DNA of 64,000 nucleotides from Eopsaltria australis. Lineage: Eukaryota > Chordata > Aves > Passeriformes > Petroicidae. The stretch lies in the NCBI GenBank assembly GCA_034509425.1, contig JAVTVJ010000227.1, forward strand, positions 434,001 through 498,000. The letters run 5' to 3'. Position 1 is the stretch's first letter, and each line of letters opens with the position of its first letter. The position numbers and the translations under genes were made by a program. Below the pieces are notes generated by a model. It made no database searches and was not told the DNA's origin. It worked only from the letters and a program-made list of their open reading frames with translations. Positions 1-29,061 of the stretch are shown here, in pieces.

Positions 1-3000
1 AGAGAGACTTACTGTTGGAGCAAGAAAGGAGCAGTCTGCAAATTGGCACATTTGTTACAGGTTAAAAGTAAAAGTAGTCTGGTTTTCATTTTTCCTTTTC
101 GTAGTGTATTTAAAATTGGACTTGGGAAGGCATCAACAAATCCTTCCCTGGGCCAGTTTTCTGGTTATGTATTTTTTGTGTGTAATGATGTTTTTTCTGT
201 TTTGTCAAAAATTTTAGTGTTCACTGTCTAAATGTGCTATGTAAGTCAATGGCTTGAGTTGACAGAAGACAGACTAAGAAACGTGAATGTTTCAAGTTGC
301 TTCTTTTTAGAGCAGTTTTAACATGTAGAGTTCAAACATTGTCTGTCCTGAGTTAGAATCATCTTTATCAACTTCGGTGAAATTAACTGAAGTGTGTAGT
401 GCATCTTGGCCAAAAAAATGGTGAGTTAAGGAAATCCATAAGTTTTTCTGTTATAATACCTGATTTAAAGTGGAAAACGTTAACAGTATTCTTTTCACAA
501 AGAAAAATAGGTTTATTCTGTAAAACAATGTATTTCTTTGACAGGGTTGAAGAGGAGTGAAAATTACCTGTTGGTCAGGAATGAAACTTCCTGAAAAGTG
601 TGGCAATGTGGCACTCTATAATATTAAATGGGTCAAGTCAGGCAATTATAAAAGGGAATAGCTGGTAAGTTTGTATTATGGAAATAGGAGATTAGAAAAG
701 GATAGGTAGCTAAGGAAAAAGTTGGCAGTCAGAGGTGAAAAACAGAATGTGATAACAAAATTCTGGTATTAAAGTCTTGTGAATGATTTACTATTCGTGG
801 CAAGTCAAGAAACTGATGTTTGCAATAGTATTTTAGGTCATCCAGCAGAGGACCAGAGGTAATGAAATTTTAAAAGTTAGGATTTTTGGGGTTTACTTAT
901 ACGTGTGAAAAACAGGCCAGGTTTGGGGGTGAGGTTGTATTTTGTTTGTTTGTTTGTTTTTCATTTAGAAGACAGGTTTATTTATGTAAAATGTCAAATT
1001 TCACAGCTCACAGGACCTGCAGAATTTAAGTTGGAATTCCTGCCACCTTTTCTTGTGCCCAAGTGCAAGTAGTTGGTGGTAGACAGAACTTCCACATCAA
1101 ATTACAGCAACACAGTTGGCTGGACAAAGTGTAGCTCTTCTTAGAGCATTTCCTGTAGCTGGCATTAGAAATAGATGGTAAAGATAAGCACAAGTTAAGA
1201 TAGTTTATCTCCACGGAAAACAAAGTGGTATTAGTGTCACAAGTGCTTACATGTTTATCTGCTATGAAGCAGAGTAGGACAAATGTGAAACTCATTTCAG
1301 AAAAATTATAAAAATAGATTGCATTTCTCTGCCAGTAATACCAGTGGTAAAGCAAAACTGGGAATAAGAATTGCATATGAGGATAGAAAATGTGTTTTTC
1401 AGTTATAGAAGGAGAAGGAAAATGCCACAAGCATTCCAGTTCCCCTAACAAATGAAATGGTGCCTGAATTCTCCAGAGCATAGTCTGGAACTGGATCAAA
1501 AAACAGCTCATTAAATAACATACAGTTAACCGTAGGCATTTGATCATTTAGAGTACCACATTTATTGAATATTGATATATTTTTTTGCAAGTTGACCCTA
1601 AAGATAAATATGAAACAATTAACTAGAAAATGCTATGAATTGACAAAAACTTTTTCATAAGTTAGGCCCCATTTGGAAAAATAAATCTTAAGTGATATAC
1701 AAGAAAATAGTATAGTTTCAGTTCTCTAAAAGATTGTTTGTTTTACCTGAAGTACTTGGTTGCCCCTAAAAGCTACGGTTTTGCATTCCAGTAAACCCTT
1801 GCTTCTTAAGAGTTATACAGGAATGTACCCAGATTCCCTCTGCATAGTTGAGGGTCTGTGTACACCACTTACATGACTGTTATGTTTAAAAAAGATATAT
1901 AAAATAACATAGGGAGTTGCTCTAATTTGCTACCTTTAAAATTTTAAAAGATTTATAAAGGGATGCAAAATTAGTGTTAAAAAAGGACATTTAACTCTGT
2001 AGTGTTGACAGTCTCAAAGAGCATTGGGAAAATTCAGTCCTGCCATTAATTTTACATGCTTCCTTCTTTGAACAGCATTGCAGCAAGATATTTTATACCT
2101 TGGTTTAAGTTTTTTAGTTTTTTCTTTTCTATGGGAAATGCTAACAGGTCATTATATTCAGTTGATCATTTAATTAAGTGTGAACAAAGTCCTCTGTCCA
2201 GAATGTCTCTCATTGCTTCACAGAATTCCACAGAGATTTAAGACAATTAGAAATTCTTAAAAATCTGTTTCCTACTGTTGCTGGCCCTGCAGGCTGGTGT
2301 CACACCAAAACAGCAGCAAGCCAAGTGGTTTAGAAGAGCAGGTTTTGCTGCTGGTAAAGCTGCAATAGCAGGATTGCAGTGGGATGGCTGCAGGAGCAGC
2401 AAAGGGAGCAGAGATGGTGATTGCATCTAATGGGCAGGTCCAGGCTTCCTACACCAAGGCCAGACTCGCCGTAAAGGCTGGTCAGCACCAGCAGGGAAAC
2501 AGGTTGCTTCCCCTGGGCTTGACAGCTGGCCCAACTGGCCAAAGCGCTACTCTGTGCCATCTGGCATGGCACTCAGCAATAAAAGCTGCAGCAGGAGGGA
2601 GGAAGGACATTTGTGGCTATGGTATTTGTCTTCCACTTCTTGAGCCACATGCATGCTGAAGCCTAGCTTTCCAGGAAGCAGTTGGACATCTGCGTGCTGA
2701 TAGGAAGCTGTGAATCAGTTCCTTTTCCCATTCTGCTAGGGCACCCAGCTTTTGCTTTCCCTGTTAAATTGCCATTGCCTACACCCACAAGTCTCCTCAC
2801 CATCCTTCAGTCTCCTCTGCATTTTGTGGGAGCAGAGAGTGAGTGTTCCACTGGGTGCAGACTTGTGTTCACCAGGGTCAGCCCATAGTGGGAGAACAAG
2901 TGTCCTGCTGCCATCAGATGACCAGGCTGCCCAAGTGTCAGCAGACTGCCTGGTCTTGAACACTTAAGGCTCAAAATTGGTAGGTGTGTGGTAGGTTCTT

Positions 3001-6000
3001 GCTTTTCTTTTAACATTATCTCAGTTAAATTAACTGGGTTTTTCAACTGTGTCAGACTGATGTAATTTTAGTTTCCAGTTTTTCTATTTAGCCACTAGGA
3101 AACGTTGTGCTTATTCCTCTCATGCATATCTAATGAATCCCCTTTCATGTTACTGTATAGCATTTAATTATAATTGCTTGCTTTTCCCAAGAGGTGGTTG
3201 CTTCAATTATTGCAAAAACTGGGAGAAATTAAGGTGGTACAGACAAACATGACATAATAATTTCCTTCTTTCAGATATTTAGGTTTGTAGTCTAAATTAC
3301 TTTCTTCAACTTTGTCTATTTTAGGGAGTTAAGTAAATCGCAATACAAAGAAGACTTCTATATAATTCTATGATCTTTCAAATATTGGTGTCATGAAAGG
3401 TTTCTGACTGGTAGGTAACAATTTTAATATATGGTTTTAAAAAGGAGATCTTGGCTTGGTTGACATTCTAACATAGCCAAATACGCATGAGTTTTGGAAG
3501 TATAGTAGTGTAAATCGTTAGGAGGAAAAAAGTACCTACTGCAGTTTCTATGAAATCATTGTCATTTTCTCACAGAAAAGAACCCTTCTTCAGCTCAAGG
3601 AAGTTAAGGAGAATAGATACTGTTTTGATTTTATTTATAACATGGCAAAAATTTAGGCTTTCAGCACTTAATACTCTTTTTTTTTCTGAGGGAAGAAAAA
3701 GAGCAATTGTTGTCGTGTATTGTCTCTACTACATTACAAATGTAGGGAATTAAATGTTACTAACATCAGGCATTCCAATTCAGAAAAAAATGTCTCCTTT
3801 TCCCTTCAGGTTGTGGTGTGTTGGTCAGGGTTTTTTTTAAAGAAAGACATTGCAGGGGGTGGAGATGAGGGTTGTTGTTTTATGTAAAAGTAGATTACTG
3901 TTTGTGGGGGGGGTTCCTGAATTGGAACAGATTTTGGCCTTTGCAGCAGTAAGTACTTACACTCAAACTGTACTATCTACTGTGGAGCAGCAAACGTAAG
4001 TTTACTGCTTAAGGTCTTGGTTTAGAACTGAGGATGTCACATGAATCTCTGAAGTAAAGTCATGGGGCCTATTGCAAAAATGGCATAAGCCATTTGAGAA
4101 TGAAGGAATGGGAATTCTGTAATAGAATTACATCTACCTTCCATTATCATATTTTCTGCACTTAGAATATTCTTTATCTTGTTTCTATGGTAGCTGGGCT
4201 TCAAAGTAATGGAATCTTTGTACCTGTGTAGAATCTTAGACTTGCTCTGTTTCCCCTGCCCTCCATCTGAAAAGGTGTGTGTTTACTGATGGCAGGCACA
4301 GTGCACACTTAATGGCATAGTTTTCAAATTGCCATTGCAGCCTAAAGGCTGCCTTTGCTTCCTTCTTCTTATATACCCATCAACTTTGTATGCTTGGGAA
4401 TGCTTCTTGGAGGCTGTGGAGGTGGGTTTGCAGCACCACTTTGTGCCAGCCATGAGTGCTGTGAGGGGAGAGAACTGCATATGGAGAGCTTTGGGGTACA
4501 AGGGTCAGTATTTCTTGAGGCCTTTGAGTTGAGGTCCATAACTTCAATATCCCTATAAACATTTTCTGTTAAAATCCCTATAAACACACTTGTTGAACAA
4601 GCACCATGGGACAGTGAGAGCACTACAACAGGTTTCTGTGCTGTAAGAGTTAATAGATAAGAGTAGGAAAAAGCTATTTTGTCATAGGGTTGTGTTCAGG
4701 AAGTTACACTGAAAAACTCAGCTCACTGATCTTTTCTTTTGTTCTTTTGGTATTTGTCAAATTGTTCTTGAGCCATCAGAAAAAGCAAAAAGCCAGTATA
4801 TTGGCCCAGTGTTGATCTGGGATTACATTAGGAAGGTGAGGCAGAGACTGATGCTGATCCTTTTCCTGTCATCCCTGTCTTGTTCCAGCAGTTTTGTGGT
4901 TTTACTCTGCAGTGAGATGTCAAAGCTGCTTTAAGTCAACATGGCATGCCTTCCTTTGTACTCAACTGTTGTGTACAGCTACCAGAATTTTTGAAGAATG
5001 CAGTAAATTATAGGATGAAGTAATTTTTTTTCATAATCTGAAACCTTCTTCAGTAGGAGAGAGGCATTAGCAGAGCCTGGCAAAAAGAAGGAAAATACTG
5101 TAGTGGAAAATACTGTTTTACTCTAGGGAATACTTGTAGGTCCTGTTACAATTTGTTAGTTCTACCACTCTCCCAAAAACCACACAGGCAGTTTTACAAT
5201 TGCCAATGTTTAAAACAATTTAAAATATGCAAGTTGAAAGTGAGTTAATAAACTAGAAAGTATGCCAGAATGGAGCCATACTTTCTGTTTTCTTTTAATT
5301 TAGCTTCAAAGTGTTGGTCAAAGCTGCCATTCTGTGTACAGCACTTTTTTTTGTTTAAAGACAATTAAAAAACTCTGTACTAGATAAAAAATAGACACTG
5401 ATTTTTCCAGTTGTGCAAAGAAGCTCATATTGGGCAGCAAAGCAGAAGCTAACAGACTTTGTGCTCTGTACCTAAGAAGATGTGAGAAGCAAAAGGAGAA
5501 CAGGAGTATCAGCTGCCAGAAATTAGAGCTTTGCTGGCCTCTCTCCAAAAATTTCTGCCTCTATCAGGTGGCCATAGTGAATAGCATATGTAAATCATCC
5601 AGGGGGATATATATGAGCACTTCAGTCCTACCTGAGATTCAACTAATTCCCAAATTACATAGGTTTTTCAAAGTATATCTCTTTAACTGGTATTTTTTTT
5701 CTTAGCTTTTACTCCAGGTATGTGTACAGGTCATGCATATACATGGTTCAAATACGTTCTCATCACTGAAAGCTTAGCAAGTTGTTCACCAAGATCTCAA
5801 GTCTTGAAAAGTCTGATGATCCAGTTCTTTGTGAACCTAAGCCAATTTGTCTGCTGGCTTCCCGGGCTTGCCCTGCTGTGCCTCTCTTGCCCTGCACTCA
5901 GGCTGTGAGCTTGTCTGACCTTACACTGAACCTGTTTGGAGCACAAAGCTGGCAGGAAGCTATGCACTTTGCCTGAGATAGTTTCTTGATGATTTAGCAT

Positions 6001-7231
6001 GCTGAAATAGTTCAAAGCTGCTGCAAAGACATGAGTAGAAGCACTTGGTCAAGCCTGAGGGGAACTGAACAGGGATGTAGCTGCCAACATTTGGGTTAGC
6101 TCAGGATGCCCAGCTGGAGGTGATAGGTAAGACACAAAAGAGTACCCTCAAGAAGGGTTTACTGCCCTTGGGTCAGTATTGATTAAACCTGAGGTCTACC
6201 AGCAGAAATACAAAGTTACCTCTTGTGCTGGAGAAAAGTGTGAAAACAGTGGTGCTTCCAGAGATGTCCTCAACTTCGGGGTAGAATCTCTGGGGGCGGA
6301 TTGCACACTTTGATGTTGAGCATGACTTTCTTTACTTGGATAAACTACCTACACTGAAAAACAATTCCCACTGTTTCAGAAATTGCTTCCCATTTTTTGT
6401 GAGTCTGGCTGTGTTGTCCTTTTATCTCGTGAGATGGTGACTGGCCATTTTAAGACTTTAATATTTTGGTTCTTTGGCATGTTTGAGATTAAAGCCAAAC
6501 TGAAAACAAAAACAGTAAGAATGTGCAGTCACCCCAAAATAATCTTTCCCCCCTCCCATTTGGTAAAAGATGAAGTGATTTTGTTTCCCTCTTGTGTTAG
6601 AAATAACATGTGTTGCTGTTGGAAAAATTTACTGGGGAAAAGCAGAATCTGTTGCATTGAGAACGGCTTTTGTGTAATGGCATTTTCATTTTCACAAGAT
6701 TCTGTAGTAAAGAGTTATAAATAAAAGAAATGTAATAATATTTTTCATAGTTGGCTCTAATAATGAAGTGATTCTGTTTTGTGAGACTGGAAAAAATGGA
6801 CTAAGTCTGTAGCTTTTTTTAGTCAAGAGAAAGAGAGGGTGACATATCTTGAATTATGGAAATCTCTTCTTATACTGAAGTAACTGCTATATGAAAAGAA
6901 ATGCATCCACAAATCTCTGAATTCTCAGTTTCTGGTATTCCAGGTCTCTATAAGTATCCAAGTAAACTCAATACATTTATCCACAATGTAGTTATTTGCA
7001 TTTTAATATTTCATTCTTGTCAGAGTAATAAGTTTGCACAGGTTTTTTAACCTGTTATATAAGCAAGTTGAGTTATTTTAGGAAGAGATGTTTTTAAAAC
7101 AATTTCTGTGAGATTATTTTTCATTGTGTAAATATTTCAGCTTTAAATAGTAACACTACAGATGTTAAAAGATGTTTTAGGAAATTCTGAATTCTACTTG
7201 TCCCTTCTCTTTTTAACACTATTTGCTGCAG
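1..7231 (+). other. CDK17 intron (partial)
   Basis: AT-rich intronic DNA upstream of the first visible CDK17 exon. I searched for the preceding CDK17 exon and did not find it. A (GTTT)n tract lies at about 941-960. A GC-richer block of unknown origin is at about 2,280-2,960. Long open stretches here have no splice or homology support. Confidence 0.7.
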
Positions 7232-22771
<15,540 letters not shown>

Positions 22772-25700
22772 AGGGGGCAGTGCAGAGTGAAGGCCAAGCC
22801 TATCCTGTCGATCAAGGACTCGGATCTGAAGGCAGTGCTTTCTGTTGGTGGACTTGGAATCGCAGTTTGTCTACACTGTCCTCTTAACAGTGGAGTCTTT
22901 TTATTTCCAACCTGCAAATTATGTTTTTATATTTGTTGTCACAGTGTGACAATTTTTTGTACAGTTGGTTTTAAGGTCTCCTCTGCCACTAGAGCCAGTA
23001 GGTTACAGCTGTTGATGTAACTGTAGCTGCAATTTTTGTGCAGGACTGAGAAACACAGTGCATTATTTATTGCAGAATCATTGCTGCTAAATAACTACTG
23101 TCTGTATAGTTAACACAACAGTTCCATGCCTGAAGAAGTTGCAATGGCTTTATAATATGTGAATGCATCTGTTTCTTTTGATAAGATGTTCTACTGCTGC
23201 GGGGTTTTTTTTGTATTTCTTAAACTGCAGTGTTTCCTGAAATGTAAACATAGCTTTGCTTGGATATAGGTGAGCCATCTTTAATGCTCAAGTTCTTGGC
23301 ACTTAATTCCTTATTTAACATTGGAAGTATGTGTTGAAATAGTTGAAAAATTATAATGCGTATTATGTTTTTGAAAAGCACATGGTGTGAAGGTTGATTC
23401 AAACAAGTGAAAAGTAACTTTGATTTGCTCTCAGATCCTATGTTAGTTATTGATAAATTAGAGCATGGAGGCTGGATGTTTTGTCAGGCTTACTCCAGCA
23501 TAACATATTTGCACATTGTTTTGCATATGGGGCCTGCAGAAACAATAACTTTTTTACCTTGTTTTTAACTTAGAAATACAAATAGTAAAAAGACAATTCG
23601 TATACGTTGGACCCTGGCTTACTTTTCATTACAGAGGAACAGGACAACTAATTACACAAACATGGGAATAATGTCACACTTTTCCCACCTTGTTGCTCTC
23701 CCATTTGTGCATTATTCACTTGAAATCAACTGGAAAGATGCAAGTTTGTACTTGAGAAGAACTCACTATGCTACAGAGCTTTTACAATGGGAACTTAAGA
23801 GAGTTTTTCAGATCTTAGATGTTACCTGTTTTCCAGAGATAGTGAACATATTACTACTATGCTTATGCATCTCAGTGAGTATCATAAGTACACCCTTGGT
23901 GATGGTTACAGTATTTTTAAGCATTTGTGTTCACCTTTATGAACCTATTTGTTTAGTGCATCTTAAAGAGACTGTAAATCTTTATTGGTATATTTTGAAA
24001 TGGTCATGTAAATCTTTGGCTGGTATATCATGAAAATAGTCCTAGGTAACTTAATTTTTCCTGACATTGACTGTAAAACGTTCAGGGGTCCTACCATTTC
24101 TGTTCAGGAAATCTTGTAGTTTATTGTTATTTAACAGTATTAAGTGAATTTTTGTATATTTCATTTTAACTTTATTTGTGAATAGTGATTGTGGCATGTT
24201 TGGGGGTGTTTTATTAATATTTCATTGATACTAGTAAATTTGAATTGGGATTTTTTAAATTTTATTTTCTGGAAGAGAGAAATTCATGTGTAATGGTGAT
24301 TATTGGACCACTACTGCTTTTCAGCATTTGTAAACCGGTTTTACGTTAAATCTTGTAGACCTAACAAACTGCTGTTATTTCTAACTGACCAACCTGTATT
24401 AATATTGTACTTTTGAAAGTATAAATATTATGTGGAATTCTTTGGTTTTGTTTTGAAATTTATAATAACAAAAGTCCTTTGTTGTTAAAAATACAGACTA
24501 AGTGAACTTGTGGTTCTTGGGACATTGTTGGCAGCGTTTAGCGAGGTTTGGTGTGTTGTGGGAGCCCCCAGGGTCACCTTTGGCTGCTCCTTTAGATCAT
24601 TCAGTGCAGAAGCATTGGCAGTGGAAGGGACGTGACTCATCCGTGGCTGAGGCTGCTCAGGACCTTGTCATTAGCATGGTCCAGAGTGTCCCTGCTGGTG
24701 AGCCAGCCCTGGGTGTCACGCAGCCTGGGAGCCTCGGACACATGCGCGGGGCTCCCCTGATCCCAGTGCAAGCACTATGAGTGCGGCAGAGGCACAGTTG
24801 GCACTGATGAAAAACCTTGTCCTGAAATAGTTGTTATATATATTTTTATAGTTAGAGCTATGGATCTGATCTAGATTTTATACCGATGAACTTTGTAGGA
24901 AATATGTTGTAGACGTGACTGTTGAAGAAAGAAGTGTCAGGAAAGCATCTCCTTTTTTTACAGAAGTAGTGAAGATAGACTAAATGTTCACTGTGGATAA
25001 ATGTGGGATTTAGCATTTCTAGAACAGTAATACTTTATAGGTCATAAAAGAACAAGTAATAATGTGACACTAATGAGTAAAGGACTTAAAGGTTTACCTG
25101 GTAAAATGAAGTGCATTAATAAACTTAGAAAGGGATCAGCTGCACCTAATGAAAGGATGTTCCATTTTAAGTAGGAATTCAGCTTTTTTTGTTAAAGATG
25201 AAAAGATCTTCATAAAAGTAAAGCAGTCTGCTTATAAAGAAATTTTTTCTAAGGACCTACAAGTGAATCTGTATTTTTCATTAGGAGGTAGCTTTAAAAA
25301 ACATATTTAAGAAACTTGGCATCTGTGGTCAAGCCAGTTTGGGGCTTTTTAAAATTGTCTGTTATTGAAATTCCTGCATCAACAGAGACAGTTCTGTGGC
25401 AGTTGCCTGTTTGGGGCAGTAGTCAGCAAGTCTGAAGTTGCTGGGCATCTCTGACATTCTTTCCATGGAATTAGGTGCTCTGCTTCCTGTCTGGCAGTCA
25501 GGTACTACAGACTTGGTTTCACTGTCCCCAAGAACTGTAGGAGTGTTGGCCTTTTTGGGAGAAGACCTCAAGTGTGACAAAAACCAAGCAGAGAGTCACT
25601 GAAAATGGATCACTTTGAGTGTTTGGTGTGACCACCTTTGCTTGACAATGAGTGATCAGTTAATGAGAAATGGCCTGCGAGTCATGGCTGATTTTAGGTA

Positions 25701-26170
25701 GTTCTTTTTAGAAGATACCTGGTGTGTCCCACCTAGCCCAGGGTAGGGATGGCAAGGTGTGGGTGTAGGTGTGTGTCAGAGTCAGGTGGGCTGGAAGCCA
25801 GGACAGAGACAGATGCTAGTGATGTGGTTGCATTCACGTGCAGGTTGAAGGGGAGAGAGGGTGGGTGGAGGATGGGGATTGACAGGACAGGGTGGGAGAT
25901 GGAAGGGGCAAATCAGCAGCTCAGCCAGCAATGCTCTAGTGGAACGTGCATCTCAACATGGCTGTGTTATTTTTGTGCTGCTTTACTACAGCACTAAGTA
26001 GCCAGAGGTATCCCTGAATTGGGCAATAAAAGTTAAAATAAACAATTATTAAAGAATCAACATACTTTGTACTTACAAATCATTTGAAAAACTGCAAGGT
26101 AGCATTCTTTGGGCTGCTTGCTTGTTGTTTGTGCATGAGTTTTTCAATGTAATAAAGGTACATTGTTTCT
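22772..26170 (+). other. CDK17: Probable CDK17 3' UTR
   Basis: Noncoding sequence follows the CDK17 TAA. Plus-strand AATAAA hexamers at 26025, 26037 and 26151, the last followed by a T-rich then TG-containing stretch, are plausible ends; an earlier one is near 25118. A GC-richer patch lies at 24,500-24,800. No coding exon was recognised. Confidence 0.5.
26025..26156 (+). terminator. CDK17: Candidate CDK17 poly(A) signals
   Basis: AATAAA occurs at 26025-26030, 26037-26042 and 26151-26156. Which is used cannot be told from sequence alone. Confidence 0.4.
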
Positions 26171-29061
26171 GTTCTGCAGTGTTAAAATGGAATTAAGGTT
26201 AAGAATACATTCTGTTACTGAGGGCAAAATATATGAAAGATATGTTGTAAATATCCCCAGGCTAAGTATTATAAAACCAGGAAATACTCGGAATTAAGGT
26301 CAGACTTGAAAGAAATCCAAACAAATCAGGGTATGGAAATACAGAGCTATAGCACATGGTGACACTGAAGAGAAATCAGAGCTTACCTTGTCTGTGACGT
26401 GATAATTTTGTCTGGTCACTAATGAGCAGAATTTAAGTAAATCATGCACCTTGTTAGCACATTTCAGTACCTTATTTACCTTCAGAAATTTTGGCTTTAA
26501 AACAATGTAACATCTCTATGAAATGCTTTAATTTTGGGAAGGAACGTGAATGCTTACTTTATACAGATTGAGGGTTTTTACTTTTTCAGAGATTGGGCTG
26601 TTGGAGATTTAATGCTCCTATTTGGCCTTTGTGTACATCCATGTATGTCACCAGTGTCCATGCCATACAAGTTTAGGAGACTGGCAAGCTAACAAGTGTA
26701 ATTATGAAACATAAAGGAGCGTGTAGCAGTTGGAACGTTGTAGGTAAACTGACTGTACATGTGGCATGATTGTGAAAAGTATAAAAGCCAAGCAGATACA
26801 TGGGCTTTGGAATTCCTACCATGCACTTTCTTTCATCTGTGGAGTTGAGCTGCACAAAAATCATAGTCCTGTTCTCAGCCATAGTGGGAACCTGTTTTCA
26901 GAAATGAGATTAGAGTTCAGATATTCTAGACTGATTTTTTTTAATGGGACTTTCATTGGGCAGTACTGTGCCTCTCTCCCTAACTGAGTAAGATTGATGT
27001 CAGTGGAAAACGTGAATAATTTCCGATTATTTTTGCATGTTTTCTAAAATCCCTTAACTCGTTTAAGTTCTGTAACTTTTGAGCAAACTTAAACTGTGAA
27101 TGCACACATACGCACGTGCTACTGTAGTAAATAATTACTGTGCTTAATTTATTGTGCTGGCTGCATCCTCCAAGCTCACTCAAGAAGCAGGCCTGCCTGA
27201 GCGCATCACTTTCATGGTCCTAATGAAATATGAGTCTTAATTTGGCTCAGATGCCCTGCCTTGAAATACATTTTTTCCCAGAGAACTATGAAGTTCCTTC
27301 ATTTTGTTGCATTGGGATCTTTCTGCTGATGGAATTACCATGGCTGTGGATTGCAAACCAGGGAAAATGCTCTTCCCTGTCTCTTGTCCAACGTGTTCTC
27401 GCAGAGCACCTCCCTCCAGGCCTTGCATGGTAGCATCTGTGCTGTCACCTGCCCCTCCTCTTTCACACCCTGAGCTTGTTTTTCAAAGACTGTTTTTTCC
27501 TTTCTTCGCTGTCTTGTTTTTTGATTTGCAGGAGGGGATAGCTGGCCTGGGGCCATGTTAGGAATAATTAAGTTTACATTTATGCATTTGCACTTCTTGC
27601 AAAGTGAATGTGAACTGATGGGAATCTTTCACAAAAGAACTCCAACGTATCCTAGAATCCTCTCTTCTAGGATGCTTTCTTCAAACACCGACCCCCACCC
27701 AAGGCGGGCCATGATGCCGATTGCTCCAGAGTCCTTGCTTGAGATTCATTCTGCGTTTTTCCTTTAAATAAATTTATACTGCTTCTCACTCGTGCTGTCA
27801 GTCTCTGTGCCCTCAAGAAATAGGTTTGTACTCCATCTGTGTAGGCAGAGCACTCACACATTAATTGGTAAGAACAGTTACAGTTTGGGGCTAAAACGGA
27901 TTTTAAAAGTTGTAGTTTTCTGATGACTTTGGAGGGATATGCTTAAATCTGAGGCCCATGTTTGTTTATCCTACAGGATATACAGACAGTCTGAAGCTGA
28001 GAAGGGAATCACTATGCCTGTACATAAAAGACTACCTGTACTTACAGTGCCTTTTCTAAATTCATTTGGGTGTCGTGATGGCTTTTGAAGATGTTCCCTG
28101 TAGGCATGAGATCACACAGCCTTTTAATGCAGAGAGTTGTTCTGTTACAATTAACCCTATAGTCTTGTTTGAAAGGACCACCTCACCTTTAAACAGAAAC
28201 TTTATTGACAGTTCTTCACTTCTTTGGTAGGTATTTCCAGATGGGTAACTGCCTGTCTGATGAGACCAGTTTTATTCAGACAAAACATGAATAAAGTGCA
28301 AATCTTATAATAAATCCCCCAAGTGTGATCAAATTGCAATTACTACCAAGAATACTGAAGAGAGAATAACTCTCATTTTGTTTGATGTGGCGGCTGTTGA
28401 GGCTACCACTGAGGCCCAGGAAGATCCGGAAGGTCCCAAGGGATCTAAGGGGCCATGGTGGAGGGTTGCTCGGGTTTGAAAATCCTCCCCTTCCCTCTGG
28501 AGGATAATAGTTTCTTCCATGTGATTGATGTGTTCTTGCTATGTTAATTGTACCCCCCTGATTGGACTGTTTGTTCTCCAACCCTTATGCATATGTATCC
28601 GTATCTAGAAGGTTCTGTGCTACTCGGTACTCCATTGGTTGTGGTTCTCTCTCTCTCCTCCCCTTCCCTCTCCTCATTGGACTGTGTAAGCTTGTCCCAG
28701 CTTCCCCTCTGCCCCTGGACCCTCTCCTGATTGGTTAGTTACTGCCGTATAAAAGTCTGTGCTCTCCTTTGTTCTGGGTCTTCTGTCCCTGGACCCATTC
28801 GAGCGAGGAACTGTTAATAAACTCCTCGGATACCCACACAGAAGATCCCTCCCTTATTCTTTACCCCTGGACCTGCTAGGACTTGTCTCTCTGTGCCCAC
28901 CGGCAGGGTAGCAGAGTGCCGCAGCAGGAGCTTAAGCAGCCCCACCAGAGCGGCTCCCTGTGGGATGCTTCTGGGACACATTGCCGGTCTCTGTCTCCCG
29001 GGACAGTCCCCGCGCAGGTGATAGTTCGCCAGGATTGTTGGCTTGGAAGCTCTCCATGCCA
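26171..29061. other. Intergenic interval between convergent CDK17 and ELK3
   Basis: About 2.9 kb between the inferred 3' ends. It contains one LTR (about 28,380-29,031) and otherwise unremarkable sequence, with another AATAAA near 27,765. Confidence 0.55.
28383..29031 (+). mobile_element. LTR-like element, plus strand, approximate borders
   Basis: A GC-rich block in AT-rich surroundings has promoter and poly(A) spacing like a retroviral LTR: CCAAT-type ATTGG boxes (28,560-28,740), a TATA box GTATAAAAG at about 28,748, and AATAAA near 28,817, followed by about 210 bases resembling U5. The 3' edge is set by TTCGCCA and the 5' edge by TGTGGCGG, but no clean target duplication was found, so borders are tentative. 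Confidence 0.5.

Noticed and set aside
1026..1547. 173-codon minus-strand open frame
   Set aside because: Composition is like random AT-rich intron; no domain, no splice partners, sits inside a CDK17 intron.
23662..24033. 123-codon plus-strand frame after CDK17
   Set aside because: Hydrophobic by composition only; lies in the probable CDK17 3' UTR with no homology.
24502..24780. GC-rich 92-codon frame in the CDK17 3' UTR
   Set aside because: No splice sites in phase with CDK17 and no recognisable domain.
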